DNA of 64,000 nucleotides from Advenella alkanexedens (GTDB lineage: Bacteria > Pseudomonadota > Gammaproteobacteria > Burkholderiales > Burkholderiaceae_B). Under the pieces are notes generated by a model, which was given only the letters and a program-made list of their open reading frames with translations, ran no database searches and had not been told where the DNA came from. Below are positions 25,321 through 33,147 of the stretch, piece after piece. Where the stretch lies: contig NZ_JAHSPR010000003.1 in the NCBI RefSeq assembly GCF_019132845.1, positions 62,001 through 126,000 of the forward strand, in the 5' to 3' direction. A program made the translations under genes and the position numbers. The stretch's first letter is position 1, and each line of letters starts with the position of its first letter.

Positions 25321-25440
25321 GTCGACTCCCTGTCCCTTTTTCCTACCACCAGTAGGCTAGCATGGCTTTAATGACATGCAAGACAGCTTTGTCAAGGTTG
25401 TTCACAGGTTAAACAGCACTTTCATTTTCTACAAATAAAA

Positions 25441-25464
25441 AACACTCGCCGAAGCGAGTGTTTT
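25441..25464. terminator. terminator between iclR2 and flavin reductase
   Basis: AACACTCGC CGAA GCGAGTGTT, nine-base perfect arms with A and T runs, between convergent genes; works both ways. Confidence 0.9.
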
Positions 25465-25486
25465 AATTAGCTCATTAATGACTGAT

Positions 25487-26044
25487 TCAGGTTTCCTGCA
25501 AGGTATAAAACTTACCCCCCATATACAACAATGCACCACCGGTCTCGTTGCTACGGGTTGCCAACACCTCGCATAAAAATGCAAAATGTGTGCTTTCATC
25601 AAAAACCTTAATAACCCGACAATCAAAATTGGACTTTGCCCCCTTTAAGACCGGAGCACCCGTTACCAGGGTTTCCCATTCAGCATGTTTAAAACGTTCT
25701 GGCCCCGGAATTTCTTTGCGCATGCCGGCAAAAATACACGCCAATTCAGATTGATGCCCGGCCAATGTATTCACACATAACAAGCCGGTTGCCATAATGT
25801 ATTCAGCGGCATATACATTTTTATTGACAAAGGCAACCAGACGTGGGGGATCTGCCGTTACCGAGCAAATTGCCGTTGCCGTCAAACCAACACACTCCTG
25901 CTCATGAACTGTCGTGATAATAGAGGTTGCCGCGGCAAAATGGCGCATCCCGGCACGGTGTTCCTCCTCTCCAACCAACGGCAGATCAGCCAAAAGGGCA
26001 TTGGGCTGCCAATCCAAAACCTGATTAATATCTCGTAATTGCAT
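25487..26044 (-). CDS. flavin reductase of a two-component monooxygenase
   Basis: 185 residues of the flavin-reductase-like (HpaC/HsaB) family: HFAAATSIITTV, GLTATAICSVTADPPRLVAFVNKN and LLCVNTLAGHQSELA. It supplies reduced flavin to the oxygenase encoded directly upstream on the same strand (20-base gap). The C-terminal HFAFLCEVLATRS...LLYMGGKFYTL block is typical of the family. Confidence 0.9.
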   Translation of the reverse strand: MQLRDINQVLDWQPNALLADLPLVGEEEHRAGMRHFAAATSIITTVHEQECVGLTATAICSVTADPPRLVAFVNKNVYAAEYIMATGLLCVNTLAGHQSELACIFAGMRKEIPGPERFKHAEWETLVTGAPVLKGAKSNFDCRVIKVFDESTHFAFLCEVLATRSNETGGALLYMGGKFYTLQET

Positions 26045-26063
26045 GTTATACGTCCTGCATTAC

Positions 26064-27281
26064 CTATTTCACGCCAAAAGGATTAGGAACAGGCAGCTGT
26101 GCGCCCAGCAGATTGCCGCCCAACAATTCACCAATATTGTCCTCATTTTGAGTAATATGGTTGGCTGCAACTAAAATATCACGCATTTGGCGCTGCATGG
26201 GACTGCTTAACCAGACACCACGGGTTGAGGTCTTTTTAAATATCATATGCGCGGCATCAAAACATTCGCCCCCGGTAAACTGATTAGTCGCAAAATGCCG
26301 GATACGCACGTCCAATGGCACCAGTTCACCCCTGGATGCATAACCCCATGCTTCATCGGTATTATGAAGAACCCGGGATGCTGCACCTAAAATTTTAGCG
26401 CTTGCCGCGCCTAAACGCTGTTTGATAAACGGATCATTTACCGCTGCCCCAACAGCCTGATTCAGGTTTTGCCTTGGTTTCATATGCTCTACATACATAT
26501 CCTCCATTCCACGCGCCATTCCAACGATGACTGACGAAACCGCTGCGTAAAACACATAAAAGAAAGGCATCTTATACAAATTATTAACATGACCATGAGT
26601 GGATTCATCATAATCACCAATCACATGACTACGGTAGGCAGGGACAAAGACTTTTTTTACCACCAGTTTTTTACTACCCGTTCCTGCCAAACCTACCACA
26701 TGCCAATCATCTACAATGTCTAAATGCCGGGCCGGCACCCAAAAGGAACGAAATACCATACCGCCATTTTCCTGTACCCGCCCTCCTAAAAACGCCCCGC
26801 CGGCAGCGTGATCGCACCCGCTGGAGGTCAACCACTCTCCTTCCAGCTCATACCCGCCTTCTACAGCGGTTACCTTGCCAAAAGGAGCATAGGAAGAAGA
26901 CACCAGCACATGGGAATCCTCGGACCACAGCTCTTCGCCCACACGCGAATCAAGCAATCCCACCTCAAAAGGATGTACCCCCAAAACCATCACGTTCCAG
27001 GCGCTTGACGGACAACCACGACCCAACTCCATCAATACCTTATTTAAGACATTAGGGTTCATTTCATAGCCACCCCACCGCTTGGGTTGCAGAATCTTAA
27101 AGAAACCGGCTTCGGTAAAATCCCTGATCGTCTCTGTAGAAACCATCCGGTTTTTTTCTACATCTGCAGCACGCTCACGCAACACCGGAATTAATGCAGT
27201 AGCACGTGCAATTATTTCTTCTTCGCTTGGAATAGATGTTGCCGTTACCGCTTCTTCTGCGTTCAGACTAGATATTGTCAT
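26064..27281 (-). CDS. group D flavin-dependent monooxygenase (acyl-CoA dehydrogenase fold)
   Basis: 405 residues with an acyl-CoA-dehydrogenase fold but no acyl-CoA catalytic Glu pattern. ELGRGCPSSAWNVMVLGVHPFEV, WLTSSGCDHAAGGAFLGG, GLAGTGSKKLVVKKVFVPAYRS and the C-terminal GGECFDAAHMIFKKTS resemble HsaA and the C2 component of p-hydroxyphenylacetate hydroxylase. With the reductase it probably hydroxylates a phenol, giving the cluster a second ring-hydroxylating system. AAGGAG favours ATG 27281 over the ATG at 27287. Confidence 0.85.
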   Translation of the reverse strand: MTISSLNAEEAVTATSIPSEEEIIARATALIPVLRERAADVEKNRMVSTETIRDFTEAGFFKILQPKRWGGYEMNPNVLNKVLMELGRGCPSSAWNVMVLGVHPFEVGLLDSRVGEELWSEDSHVLVSSSYAPFGKVTAVEGGYELEGEWLTSSGCDHAAGGAFLGGRVQENGGMVFRSFWVPARHLDIVDDWHVVGLAGTGSKKLVVKKVFVPAYRSHVIGDYDESTHGHVNNLYKMPFFYVFYAAVSSVIVGMARGMEDMYVEHMKPRQNLNQAVGAAVNDPFIKQRLGAASAKILGAASRVLHNTDEAWGYASRGELVPLDVRIRHFATNQFTGGECFDAAHMIFKKTSTRGVWLSSPMQRQMRDILVAANHITQNEDNIGELLGGNLLGAQLPVPNPFGVK

Positions 27282-27361
27282 TACCATTTCTCCTTTTGTT
27301 ATCAATTTAATTTGTTACATTTTAGAAATAAAACTTATCTTTTCACAACAATTTAGGATTA

Positions 27362-27380
27362 AGGTGCACTATACGCACCT
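27362..27380. promoter_or_regulatory. inverted repeat upstream of the two-component monooxygenase
   Basis: AGGTGCACTATACGCACCT: perfect six-base arms around seven bases, about 80 bases before the oxygenase start. The GGTGCAC half resembles the GGTGCACC site recognised by E. coli MhpR, so one of the IclR proteins may bind here. Confidence 0.5.
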
Positions 27381-27408
27381 GGTTGATAGACAGCACCCAG
27401 CATAAAAA

Positions 27409-27449
27409 AACCCCAAAAAGCTGGATGTTTATCCATGCTTTTTGGGGTT
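27409..27449. terminator. strong bidirectional terminator at right edge of aromatic island
   Basis: Thirteen-base perfect outer arms (AACCCCAAAAAGC and its complement) around an inner TGGAT-GTTT-ATCCA hairpin, with an A-run on the left. It lies between bacterioferritin and the monooxygenase promoter. Confidence 0.85.
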
Positions 27450-27521
27450 GATCCCTGCTTCTTTGGTTTTGCTTGCTCTAATCAGCGGTTAGCGTGAAAA
27501 ACACCCACACTCAAAGAAACA

Positions 27522-27995
27522 TTATTCTTCACCCATCTGGCTTTGCAGGTAATTTTGCAGACCTACTTTGTCCACCAGTTCAATTTGGGTTTCCAACCAG
27601 TCGATATGTTCTTCGGTATCATCAAGAATGCGGCGGAACAAATCACGAGAAACGTAGTCGCGCACTTTTTCGCAATGGGCAATCGCTTCGGTAAGCGTTC
27701 CATGAGCACTTACCTCAAGGTGCAAATCACAAGCCAGGATTTCGGGTACATCCTCACCAATGCGCAACTTATGCAAATCTTGCAGGTTGGGTAATCCCTC
27801 CAGCAAAAAAATACGTTCTATCAGGGCATCGGCATGCTTCATCTCTTCGATGGACTCTTCATATTCATGCTTGCCCAACACATTAAAGCCCCAGTTTTTC
27901 AACATGCGGGCATGCAGGAAATACTGATTAATCGCCGTTAACTCATTGGTCAATTGCTTGTTCAGGTATTTAAGAACCTCTTTATCGCCTTTCAT
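27522..27995 (-). CDS. bfr: bacterioferritin
   Basis: 157 residues, exact family length. Ferroxidase ligands are visible in [30 protein letters not shown] and [13 protein letters not shown] through [13 protein letters not shown], and Met52 is the heme ligand of Bfr. It stores iron as a 24-mer. GGAAGGGTT precedes the ATG at 27995; the longer frame upstream lacks family similarity. bfd lies about 190 bases upstream on the same strand. Confidence 0.95.
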   Translation of the reverse strand: MKGDKEVLKYLNKQLTNELTAINQYFLHARMLKNWGFNVLGKHEYEESIEEMKHADALIERIFLLEGLPNLQDLHKLRIGEDVPEILACDLHLEVSAHGTLTEAIAHCEKVRDYVSRDLFRRILDDTEEHIDWLETQIELVDKVGLQNYLQSQMGEE

Positions 27996-28181
27996 AACCC
28001 TTCCTTTTTCAAGTTTGCTCAATGGGATTCCGGTATGCAAAAACAACACCGCCCCCCAGGCTTCCATTATATATTGGAAGCGGTTACGAAACAGATTTAC
28101 CAAAATGAATACGACATAAGCTTCCTTTTCCTGAGCAAAAGGAAGCTTATGCGAAAACACCGGATTTTTCCAATACGTTGC

Positions 28182-28418
28182 CTACCAGAGTGCCGTGGAC
28201 ACAAGTGCCTTGCGGCTGCGTGACTCGCTCACATACTCTTGATTTGCTGCATTAGAGGCTGAATCTTTCGGAAGATATTCGCTGGCAGTCTGGGCACAGC
28301 AACCACAGCACGATGCAACACCTAACTCGGTCTGTAAATCACCAAGGGTTGACGCTCCGTTATTGACTGCCTCAATAACGGTTTTTTCTGTGATGGCATT
28401 ACAAATACAAATATACAT
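28182..28418 (-). CDS. bfd: bacterioferritin-associated ferredoxin
   Basis: 78 residues: MYICICNAITEKTVIEAV, LGVASCCGCCAQTA. The four cysteines in C-x-C and C-x-x-C spacing hold the 2Fe-2S cluster of Bfd, which reduces Bfr and mobilises its iron. The C-terminal tail after the cluster is Ser/Ala-rich and longer than in E. coli. ATG 28418 is chosen because the cluster domain begins there. Possible Fur control from 28422-28431. Confidence 0.9.
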   Translation of the reverse strand: MYICICNAITEKTVIEAVNNGASTLGDLQTELGVASCCGCCAQTASEYLPKDSASNAANQEYVSESRSRKALVSTALW

Positions 28419-28421
28419 GCG

Positions 28422-28431
28422 AATCATTATC
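28422..28431. promoter_or_regulatory. possible Fur half-box before bfd
   Basis: AATCATTATC equals the right ten bases of the Fur consensus, but the left half is poor and the site is only four bases from the start codon. Tentative. Confidence 0.35.
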
Positions 28432-28486
28432 ATCTATTTTTATTTTTTTCGCAATATTTTTTCCCTGTTTTTCTTAAAAAAAACAG

Positions 28487-29878
28487 TCAGCCTTTCAGAA
28501 GAGCCTGAGCTTTTCTTCTGGAAGCCGGTGCAATACCAATGGCTTCACGATATTTAGCCACTGTTCTGCGGGCGATTAACAAACCATCCGCCATCAACAA
28601 ATCACACAACTTACTGTCGGACAAAGGTTTTTTGGCATCTTCAGCCTCGACCAGCGCCTTGATTTTCAACTGAATCGACTTGGCCGAGGTATGCTCACCA
28701 GACTCGGTGGCTACACCCGATCCAAAAAAATATTTCAGTTCAAATACCCCATGCGGAGTGGCGATGAATTTTTGCGTGGTGGCCCGGGATACGGTTGACT
28801 CATGAATCTCCAGCTCCTGTGCCACTTCTTTTAAGGTAAGAGGTTGTATGGCAGACACACCTTCTTCAAGAAAGGCTGTTTGATATTTCATGATGACTCG
28901 GGAAACATCCAGAATGGTGCTGAAACGGTGATTGACCTGTTTTAAAAAACCCTTTGCATGACTTAGCTGTTCACTCAGACTGCTTTCCTGCTTTTTACCC
29001 AGGGTCCTGATCATGCTTTCATATTCGGCATTAATCCGAACCTTTGGCAAAATCCCCTGATTAAGGGATAAAACCCATTCATGATTGATTTTTCTCACCA
29101 ACACATCAGGTACCGCATAATCGGCTGCAGGCGTGCTCCAGGCTTTACCTGGCCGTGGATCAAGCCCCTGAATCAAACCATGGGCCTGGCGAATCAGGGT
29201 AATATCGGCACCGGTGACCGCTTGCAAGGCAGCCATATCGGCCGCTGCCAGCGCATCCAGGGCATTGGCGCAAATTTTTTTGGCGCAGGCCAATACTTTG
29301 CCATCAGGTTCAGGACTTAACTCACGAGAAAGCTGCAATAACAGGCATTCTGACAGGCTGCGGGCCGCAATACCCGGAGGATCGAACGACTGCAACAAAC
29401 GCAACGCCACCGTCAGCTCCTCTACGGTTACCTCATGCTCAGCCTCAAAAAATCCGGCCACCTCTTCCAGCGGTGTATGCAGATAGCCATTTTCGTCCAG
29501 TTCATCAATCAGGACATCAACCAGAAGCATATCACGCTCCATGGCATGGGTTGTCCCCAACTGACTGCGCAAATACGCTTCCAGGCTCACACTGGTTGCG
29601 GTTTCAGGATAGAAATCATCATCCTCGGAATTGGCAGCGGCAGGTTTACGCTGATCCCAATCCTGTTGTAAAACCTCAGCATAAGACAGCTCGGAATTTG
29701 GTGTTTCAGACGATATCTGGTTATCATCTACTAACTCCAGCATCGGATTGTCCTGAATGGCGCGCATCAGCTCAACCTGGAAATCCAGACCGGAAAACTG
29801 CAACAATCGCAATGACTGTTGCAACTGAGGGGTCATGACCAATTGCTGGCCCGTTTTTAACTCTAACGCCTGACGCAT
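28487..29878 (-). CDS. rpoN: RNA polymerase sigma-54 factor
   Basis: 463 residues. Region I is glutamine-rich (TGQQLVMTPQLQQSLRLLQ), the core-binding region follows, and the C-terminus has the HTH (LTLKEVAQELEIHESTVSRAT) and an RpoN box (ARRTVAKYREAIGIAPASRR). It directs transcription from -24/-12 promoters with enhancer-binding activators. Its start is only 14 bases from that of the divergent gene at 29893. It is not in the common lptB-rpoN-hpf arrangement, at least on the upstream side. Confidence 0.97.
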   Translation of the reverse strand: MRQALELKTGQQLVMTPQLQQSLRLLQFSGLDFQVELMRAIQDNPMLELVDDNQISSETPNSELSYAEVLQQDWDQRKPAAANSEDDDFYPETATSVSLEAYLRSQLGTTHAMERDMLLVDVLIDELDENGYLHTPLEEVAGFFEAEHEVTVEELTVALRLLQSFDPPGIAARSLSECLLLQLSRELSPEPDGKVLACAKKICANALDALAAADMAALQAVTGADITLIRQAHGLIQGLDPRPGKAWSTPAADYAVPDVLVRKINHEWVLSLNQGILPKVRINAEYESMIRTLGKKQESSLSEQLSHAKGFLKQVNHRFSTILDVSRVIMKYQTAFLEEGVSAIQPLTLKEVAQELEIHESTVSRATTQKFIATPHGVFELKYFFGSGVATESGEHTSAKSIQLKIKALVEAEDAKKPLSDSKLCDLLMADGLLIARRTVAKYREAIGIAPASRRKAQALLKG

Positions 29879-29892
29879 ATTAAAAATTCTTT

Positions 29893-30456
29893 ATGAAACA
29901 AAAAAAACCAGCGGCTTATAAAAATGATACCGCAGTACTCAGCAAAACCCTCCTGACGTTGGCTATGCCACAAATTATTTTACGTAGCACGGTCATTGCC
30001 TTTTCGGTACTTGTCTGGATTTTCCTTGCCCGCAAAATCATTGATTTTGGCAAAAAACAGGATTACGCCGGACTGGAAGCCTTCAGCGATCAACTGGTTA
30101 CCTACCTGAACAGTATAAACAATTATATTTGGTGGGGCCTGGTTCTGCTAGGCAGCCTTATCCTTTATATAATCTTAAGCAGCTGGCTAAGTGGAAGCAT
30201 CAGACGTGCCGGTGAACACTGTCCTCCCCCACGAAAAATCAACCCGCTTATCAATCAGCTTTCTCCGGAAGGCAAGGAAGTGCTGGCCTGGGCCTGGAGT
30301 GATCGCACAGAACCCATCAAATTCATCACTTTAAAAGAAACCCTCAGTGAATTACGCAGCGGACGTGTTTACAAACTGGCTCAAGTCAAAGAACAACAAA
30401 TACTCCTGCAACACAATTTTATTCCTGAGCTTGGCCAAAACGAAAAAATCTCTTGA
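29893..30456 (+). CDS. hypothetical membrane protein with two membrane segments
   Basis: 187 residues. Two hydrophobic segments (STVIAFSVLVWIFLA and WWGLVLLGSLILYIILSSW) flank a short loop; a hydrophilic C-terminal domain contains LSPEGKEVLAWAWSDR. I do not recognise the family. It starts 14 bases from the divergent rpoN start, and the leuA leader begins 35 bases after its stop. A later start at codon 25 (29965) would lengthen the shared promoter region. Confidence 0.7.
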   Translation: MKQKKPAAYKNDTAVLSKTLLTLAMPQIILRSTVIAFSVLVWIFLARKIIDFGKKQDYAGLEAFSDQLVTYLNSINNYIWWGLVLLGSLILYIILSSWLSGSIRRAGEHCPPPRKINPLINQLSPEGKEVLAWAWSDRTEPIKFITLKETLSELRSGRVYKLAQVKEQQILLQHNFIPELGQNEKIS

Positions 30457-30491
30457 CTTTACCCCCCTTTCATGCTCATAATAAAGTCATT

Positions 30492-30602
30492 ATGAAAACG
30501 CAAACTTTCAATCCCTCTCAAATTACTACAAGTTGCAACGGCGGCTTGTTGGTTTGCGCACTCTCTTCTCTTCTACTACTAGCGCTCGGTTGCCGAGCCT
30601 AG
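30492..30602 (+). CDS. leuL: leucine-rich leader peptide of leuA
   Basis: A 36-codon ORF with eight leucine codons, six of them in its second half: CTC, then a CTT-CTA-CTA-CTA run, then CTC, just before its stop. It is located about 125 bases before leuA. Leucine-codon runs in short upstream ORFs are the hallmark of attenuation of leucine biosynthesis. The peptide ends LLLLALGCRA. Bases after the run form the alternative hairpins annotated at 30588-30645. Confidence 0.75.
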   Translation: MKTQTFNPSQITTSCNGGLLVCALSSLLLLALGCRA

Positions 30603-30645
30603 AGCATTCGTGGCAGTTCGGCAGCCCTGTATTAGCCACCCGGAT
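30588..30645 (+). promoter_or_regulatory. attenuator hairpins after the leuA leader peptide
   Basis: GGTTGCCGAGC (30588-30598) can pair with GTTCGGCAGCC (30616-30626) over 11 positions with two G-U pairs. Alternatively, GTGGC (30610-30614) pairs with GCCAC (30635-30639) and is followed by a T-run. The two cannot form together, as expected for antiterminator and terminator. The terminator stem is weak by eye. Confidence 0.5.
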
Positions 30646-30727
30646 TTTTATTAAATTGTAATATCCCGGGCCAACAAACAGGCAAACGCCAGTTCCAGCA
30701 CCGGGATTCATATCAAACAGGTGCATT

Positions 30728-32443
30728 ATGATGCTTTCCAACCCAGCAAAAAAATACGTTCCCTTCAAACCGTTCGTCAAGGATTTTTCCGAACGTACAT
30801 GGCCCAGCAAAACCATTACCGCTCCTCCAATCTGGATGAGCACCGACCTGCGTGATGGCAACCAGTCTCTTATCGAGCCCATGAGCGTTGAGCGTAAATT
30901 GCGCTTTTTCAAACAGTTGGTGGCCATTGGCTTCAAAGAAATTGAGGTTGGGTTTCCTTCCGCATCACAAACCGATTTCGACTTTGTGCGCACTCTGATT
31001 GAGAAAAACCTGATTCCCGATGACGTCACCATTATTGTCCTGACCCAGGCCCGTCAAGACCTGATCGAACGGACTGCCGAGGCAGCCGCTGGTGCAAAAA
31101 CCGCCATGATTCACCTGTACAACGCCTGTGCGCCCGCTTTCCGCAAAATCGTTTTCAACATGAGCAAAGACGAAGTGAAAGAAGTGGCCATTCAGGGTAC
31201 ACGTTGGGTACAGGAAGCCATGGCTAAATATCCGCAAACCAAATGGCGCTATGAATACTCACCCGAAGTTTTCAGCACCACCGAACCCGAATTTGCCGTG
31301 GAAGTATGTAACGCAGTTTCAGCAGTTTGGCAACCCACCCCTGAAGACAAAATTGTCTTCAACCTGCCTGCGACCATCGAATCCACCACCCCCAACATGT
31401 ACGCCGACCAGATTGAATGGTTCTGCAAAAACGTCAACAACCGCGACAGCATTATCGTTAGCGTACACCCCCACAACGACCGCGGTACTGCCGTTGCCGC
31501 CGCTGAGTTGTCGGTCATGGCCGGTGCCGACCGTGTTGAAGGCTGTTTGTTTGGCAGCGGTGAGCGTACCGGTAACGTAGACTTGGTTACCTTGGCACTT
31601 AACCTGTACACCCAGGGTATCCATCCCGGCCTGGACTTTTCCGATATTGATGAAGTCCGCCGTACCGCCGAATACTGCAACCAATTGCCTGTCCATCCAC
31701 GTCACCCCTATGCCGGTGACCTGGTCTTTACCGCCTTTTCAGGCTCTCACCAGGATGCCATCAAAAAAGGCTTTGCGCAGCAAGACCCTGACGGCATTTG
31801 GGAAGTACCTTACCTGCCTATTGACCCTGCCGACCTGGGCCGCAGTTACGATGCTGTGATCCGTGTCAACAGCCAGTCTGGTAAAGGTGGTGTGTCTTAC
31901 CTGCTTGAACAGGAAAAGGGCTTGAACCTGCCCCGTCGCCTGCAAATTGAATTCAGCCGCGCCATCCAGCGCGTGACCGATGAAACGGGCACCGAAGTCA
32001 ATGGCAATGCCGTTTACGAGATCTTCGAGAAAGAATACCTGAAACAGACTTCACCCTGGAAATTGCTCAAGCACCAGATCAACAGCCATCCGGAAGGCGC
32101 TGATGATGAAACGTTCAGCATCGAAGTGGAACTGGAAAACAACGGCACTGTCGTCAAGGCAAGTGGCAAGGGTGATGGTGCCATTTCTGCATTTATCAAT
32201 GCCTTGAATCTGCCTATCCGCTTCATGGACTACCATGAACACGCCATTGGTTCTGGTGAGAAAACACTGGCCGCCTGCTATGTTGAACTGCGTCTGGGCG
32301 ACTCTGCCACCGGTTTCGGGGTTGGTGTTCACAAAGACATCGTGACTGCTTCCTTCCAGGCCGTGTTAAGTGCCGTCAACCGTCATATTCAGCAAGGTGC
32401 CAACTGCGCCAAAGAAGAAAACGTTGAGGCTGCGACTGCCTGA
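30728..32443 (+). CDS. leuA: 2-isopropylmalate synthase (long form)
   Basis: 571 residues. The catalytic TIM barrel has [15 protein letters not shown] (D-x-R-D-G-N-Q), the metal HPHNDRG, and [16 protein letters not shown]; a C-terminal regulatory domain (about 430-571) allows leucine feedback. It condenses 2-oxoisovalerate with acetyl-CoA, the first committed step to leucine. The length and sequence place it in the longer actinobacterial/proteobacterial LeuA type. It is preceded by a leader peptide and attenuator and followed by a strong terminator, so it is transcribed alone. Confidence 0.96.
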   Translation: MMLSNPAKKYVPFKPFVKDFSERTWPSKTITAPPIWMSTDLRDGNQSLIEPMSVERKLRFFKQLVAIGFKEIEVGFPSASQTDFDFVRTLIEKNLIPDDVTIIVLTQARQDLIERTAEAAAGAKTAMIHLYNACAPAFRKIVFNMSKDEVKEVAIQGTRWVQEAMAKYPQTKWRYEYSPEVFSTTEPEFAVEVCNAVSAVWQPTPEDKIVFNLPATIESTTPNMYADQIEWFCKNVNNRDSIIVSVHPHNDRGTAVAAAELSVMAGADRVEGCLFGSGERTGNVDLVTLALNLYTQGIHPGLDFSDIDEVRRTAEYCNQLPVHPRHPYAGDLVFTAFSGSHQDAIKKGFAQQDPDGIWEVPYLPIDPADLGRSYDAVIRVNSQSGKGGVSYLLEQEKGLNLPRRLQIEFSRAIQRVTDETGTEVNGNAVYEIFEKEYLKQTSPWKLLKHQINSHPEGADDETFSIEVELENNGTVVKASGKGDGAISAFINALNLPIRFMDYHEHAIGSGEKTLAACYVELRLGDSATGFGVGVHKDIVTASFQAVLSAVNRHIQQGANCAKEENVEAATA

Positions 32444-32576
32444 AATTGATAAGCCCGTCTTGCCAGGCCCGTATTAAACATACGGGCAGGCAATTGTCCT
32501 GATTGATCCCATACACTGGGGGCAAACCAGCTTTTTGAACCAAACAGGCTCAAGACCAGACAAAACGGCAAACATT

Positions 32577-32622
32577 AAAAAACCCAAACCAACCGGATAC
32601 CCCCGGTTGTTTGGGTTTTTTT
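32577..32622 (+). terminator. leuA terminator
   Basis: AACCCAAACCAACCGG and CCGGTTGTTTGGGTT form a long stem with one bulge, preceded by A-run and followed by T-run. Confidence 0.9.
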
Positions 32623-32674
32623 AATGGGTAAATGTTAACCGTTTAGCGAGATTAATCGTTTAAGGATTAATCGT

Positions 32675-33046
32675 TTACCAGGCACTTCCCACTTCCCACA
32701 CCACTTCCTTGCCTTGAGCCCTGGCGGCCCTTAGCATGTCCAGCAAAGGAAAAGTACGGCGACGCAAGGTCACCTTTTCCAGCACCGGGTGCGGCTTTTC
32801 TTCCGGATACTCGTCATCTTCTTCTTCCCTGTCTTTATCGGCATAAACCAGGTCAGGATTGGAATCGGGGTCTTCGGCCACGGCACGCAAAATGTTCTGA
32901 ATGGCCTCATCCAGTTGCTCTACCGTAAACACGCCACTTTCAGGCAAGGTCTCATAATCACGCCCTGCAGCCTTCAGGACAGACAGGGCATGCTTGTCCA
33001 GCATCACAACATCAGCACTTGCATTTGAGCGGAAAGTAATCAGCAT
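32675..33046 (-). CDS. DUF1840 domain protein
   Basis: 123 residues beginning MLITFRSNASADVVMLDKHA, the DUF1840 signature, with an acidic middle (DKDREEEDDEYPEE) and a C-terminal LRRRTFPLLDMLRAARAQGKEVVWEVG. Function unknown; the family is chiefly betaproteobacterial. Its 5' half and promoter are duplicated at 39385-39755 as part of the RHS locus duplication, where the gene is broken. It is divergent from the first RHS gene. Confidence 0.88.
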   Translation of the reverse strand: MLITFRSNASADVVMLDKHALSVLKAAGRDYETLPESGVFTVEQLDEAIQNILRAVAEDPDSNPDLVYADKDREEEDDEYPEEKPHPVLEKVTLRRRTFPLLDMLRAARAQGKEVVWEVGSAW

Positions 33047-33147
33047 CGTCGGTTTCCCACAATAGATAAAGTAATACGTCCAGTTTACTACAAGAAGCAT
33101 TTCAAGCCGATGATTTCATTTTTTATTCAAGACGTGCACTTATATTC

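Noticed and set aside
26064-27281. Acyl-CoA dehydrogenase of beta-oxidation
   Set aside because: Although the fold is shared, the partner flavin reductase and the sequence pattern point to a group D monooxygenase.
30492-30602. Small lipoprotein (ends LALGC)
   Set aside because: The leucine codon run, the position before leuA and the following hairpins fit an attenuator leader better; a Cys near the end would leave only two more residues.
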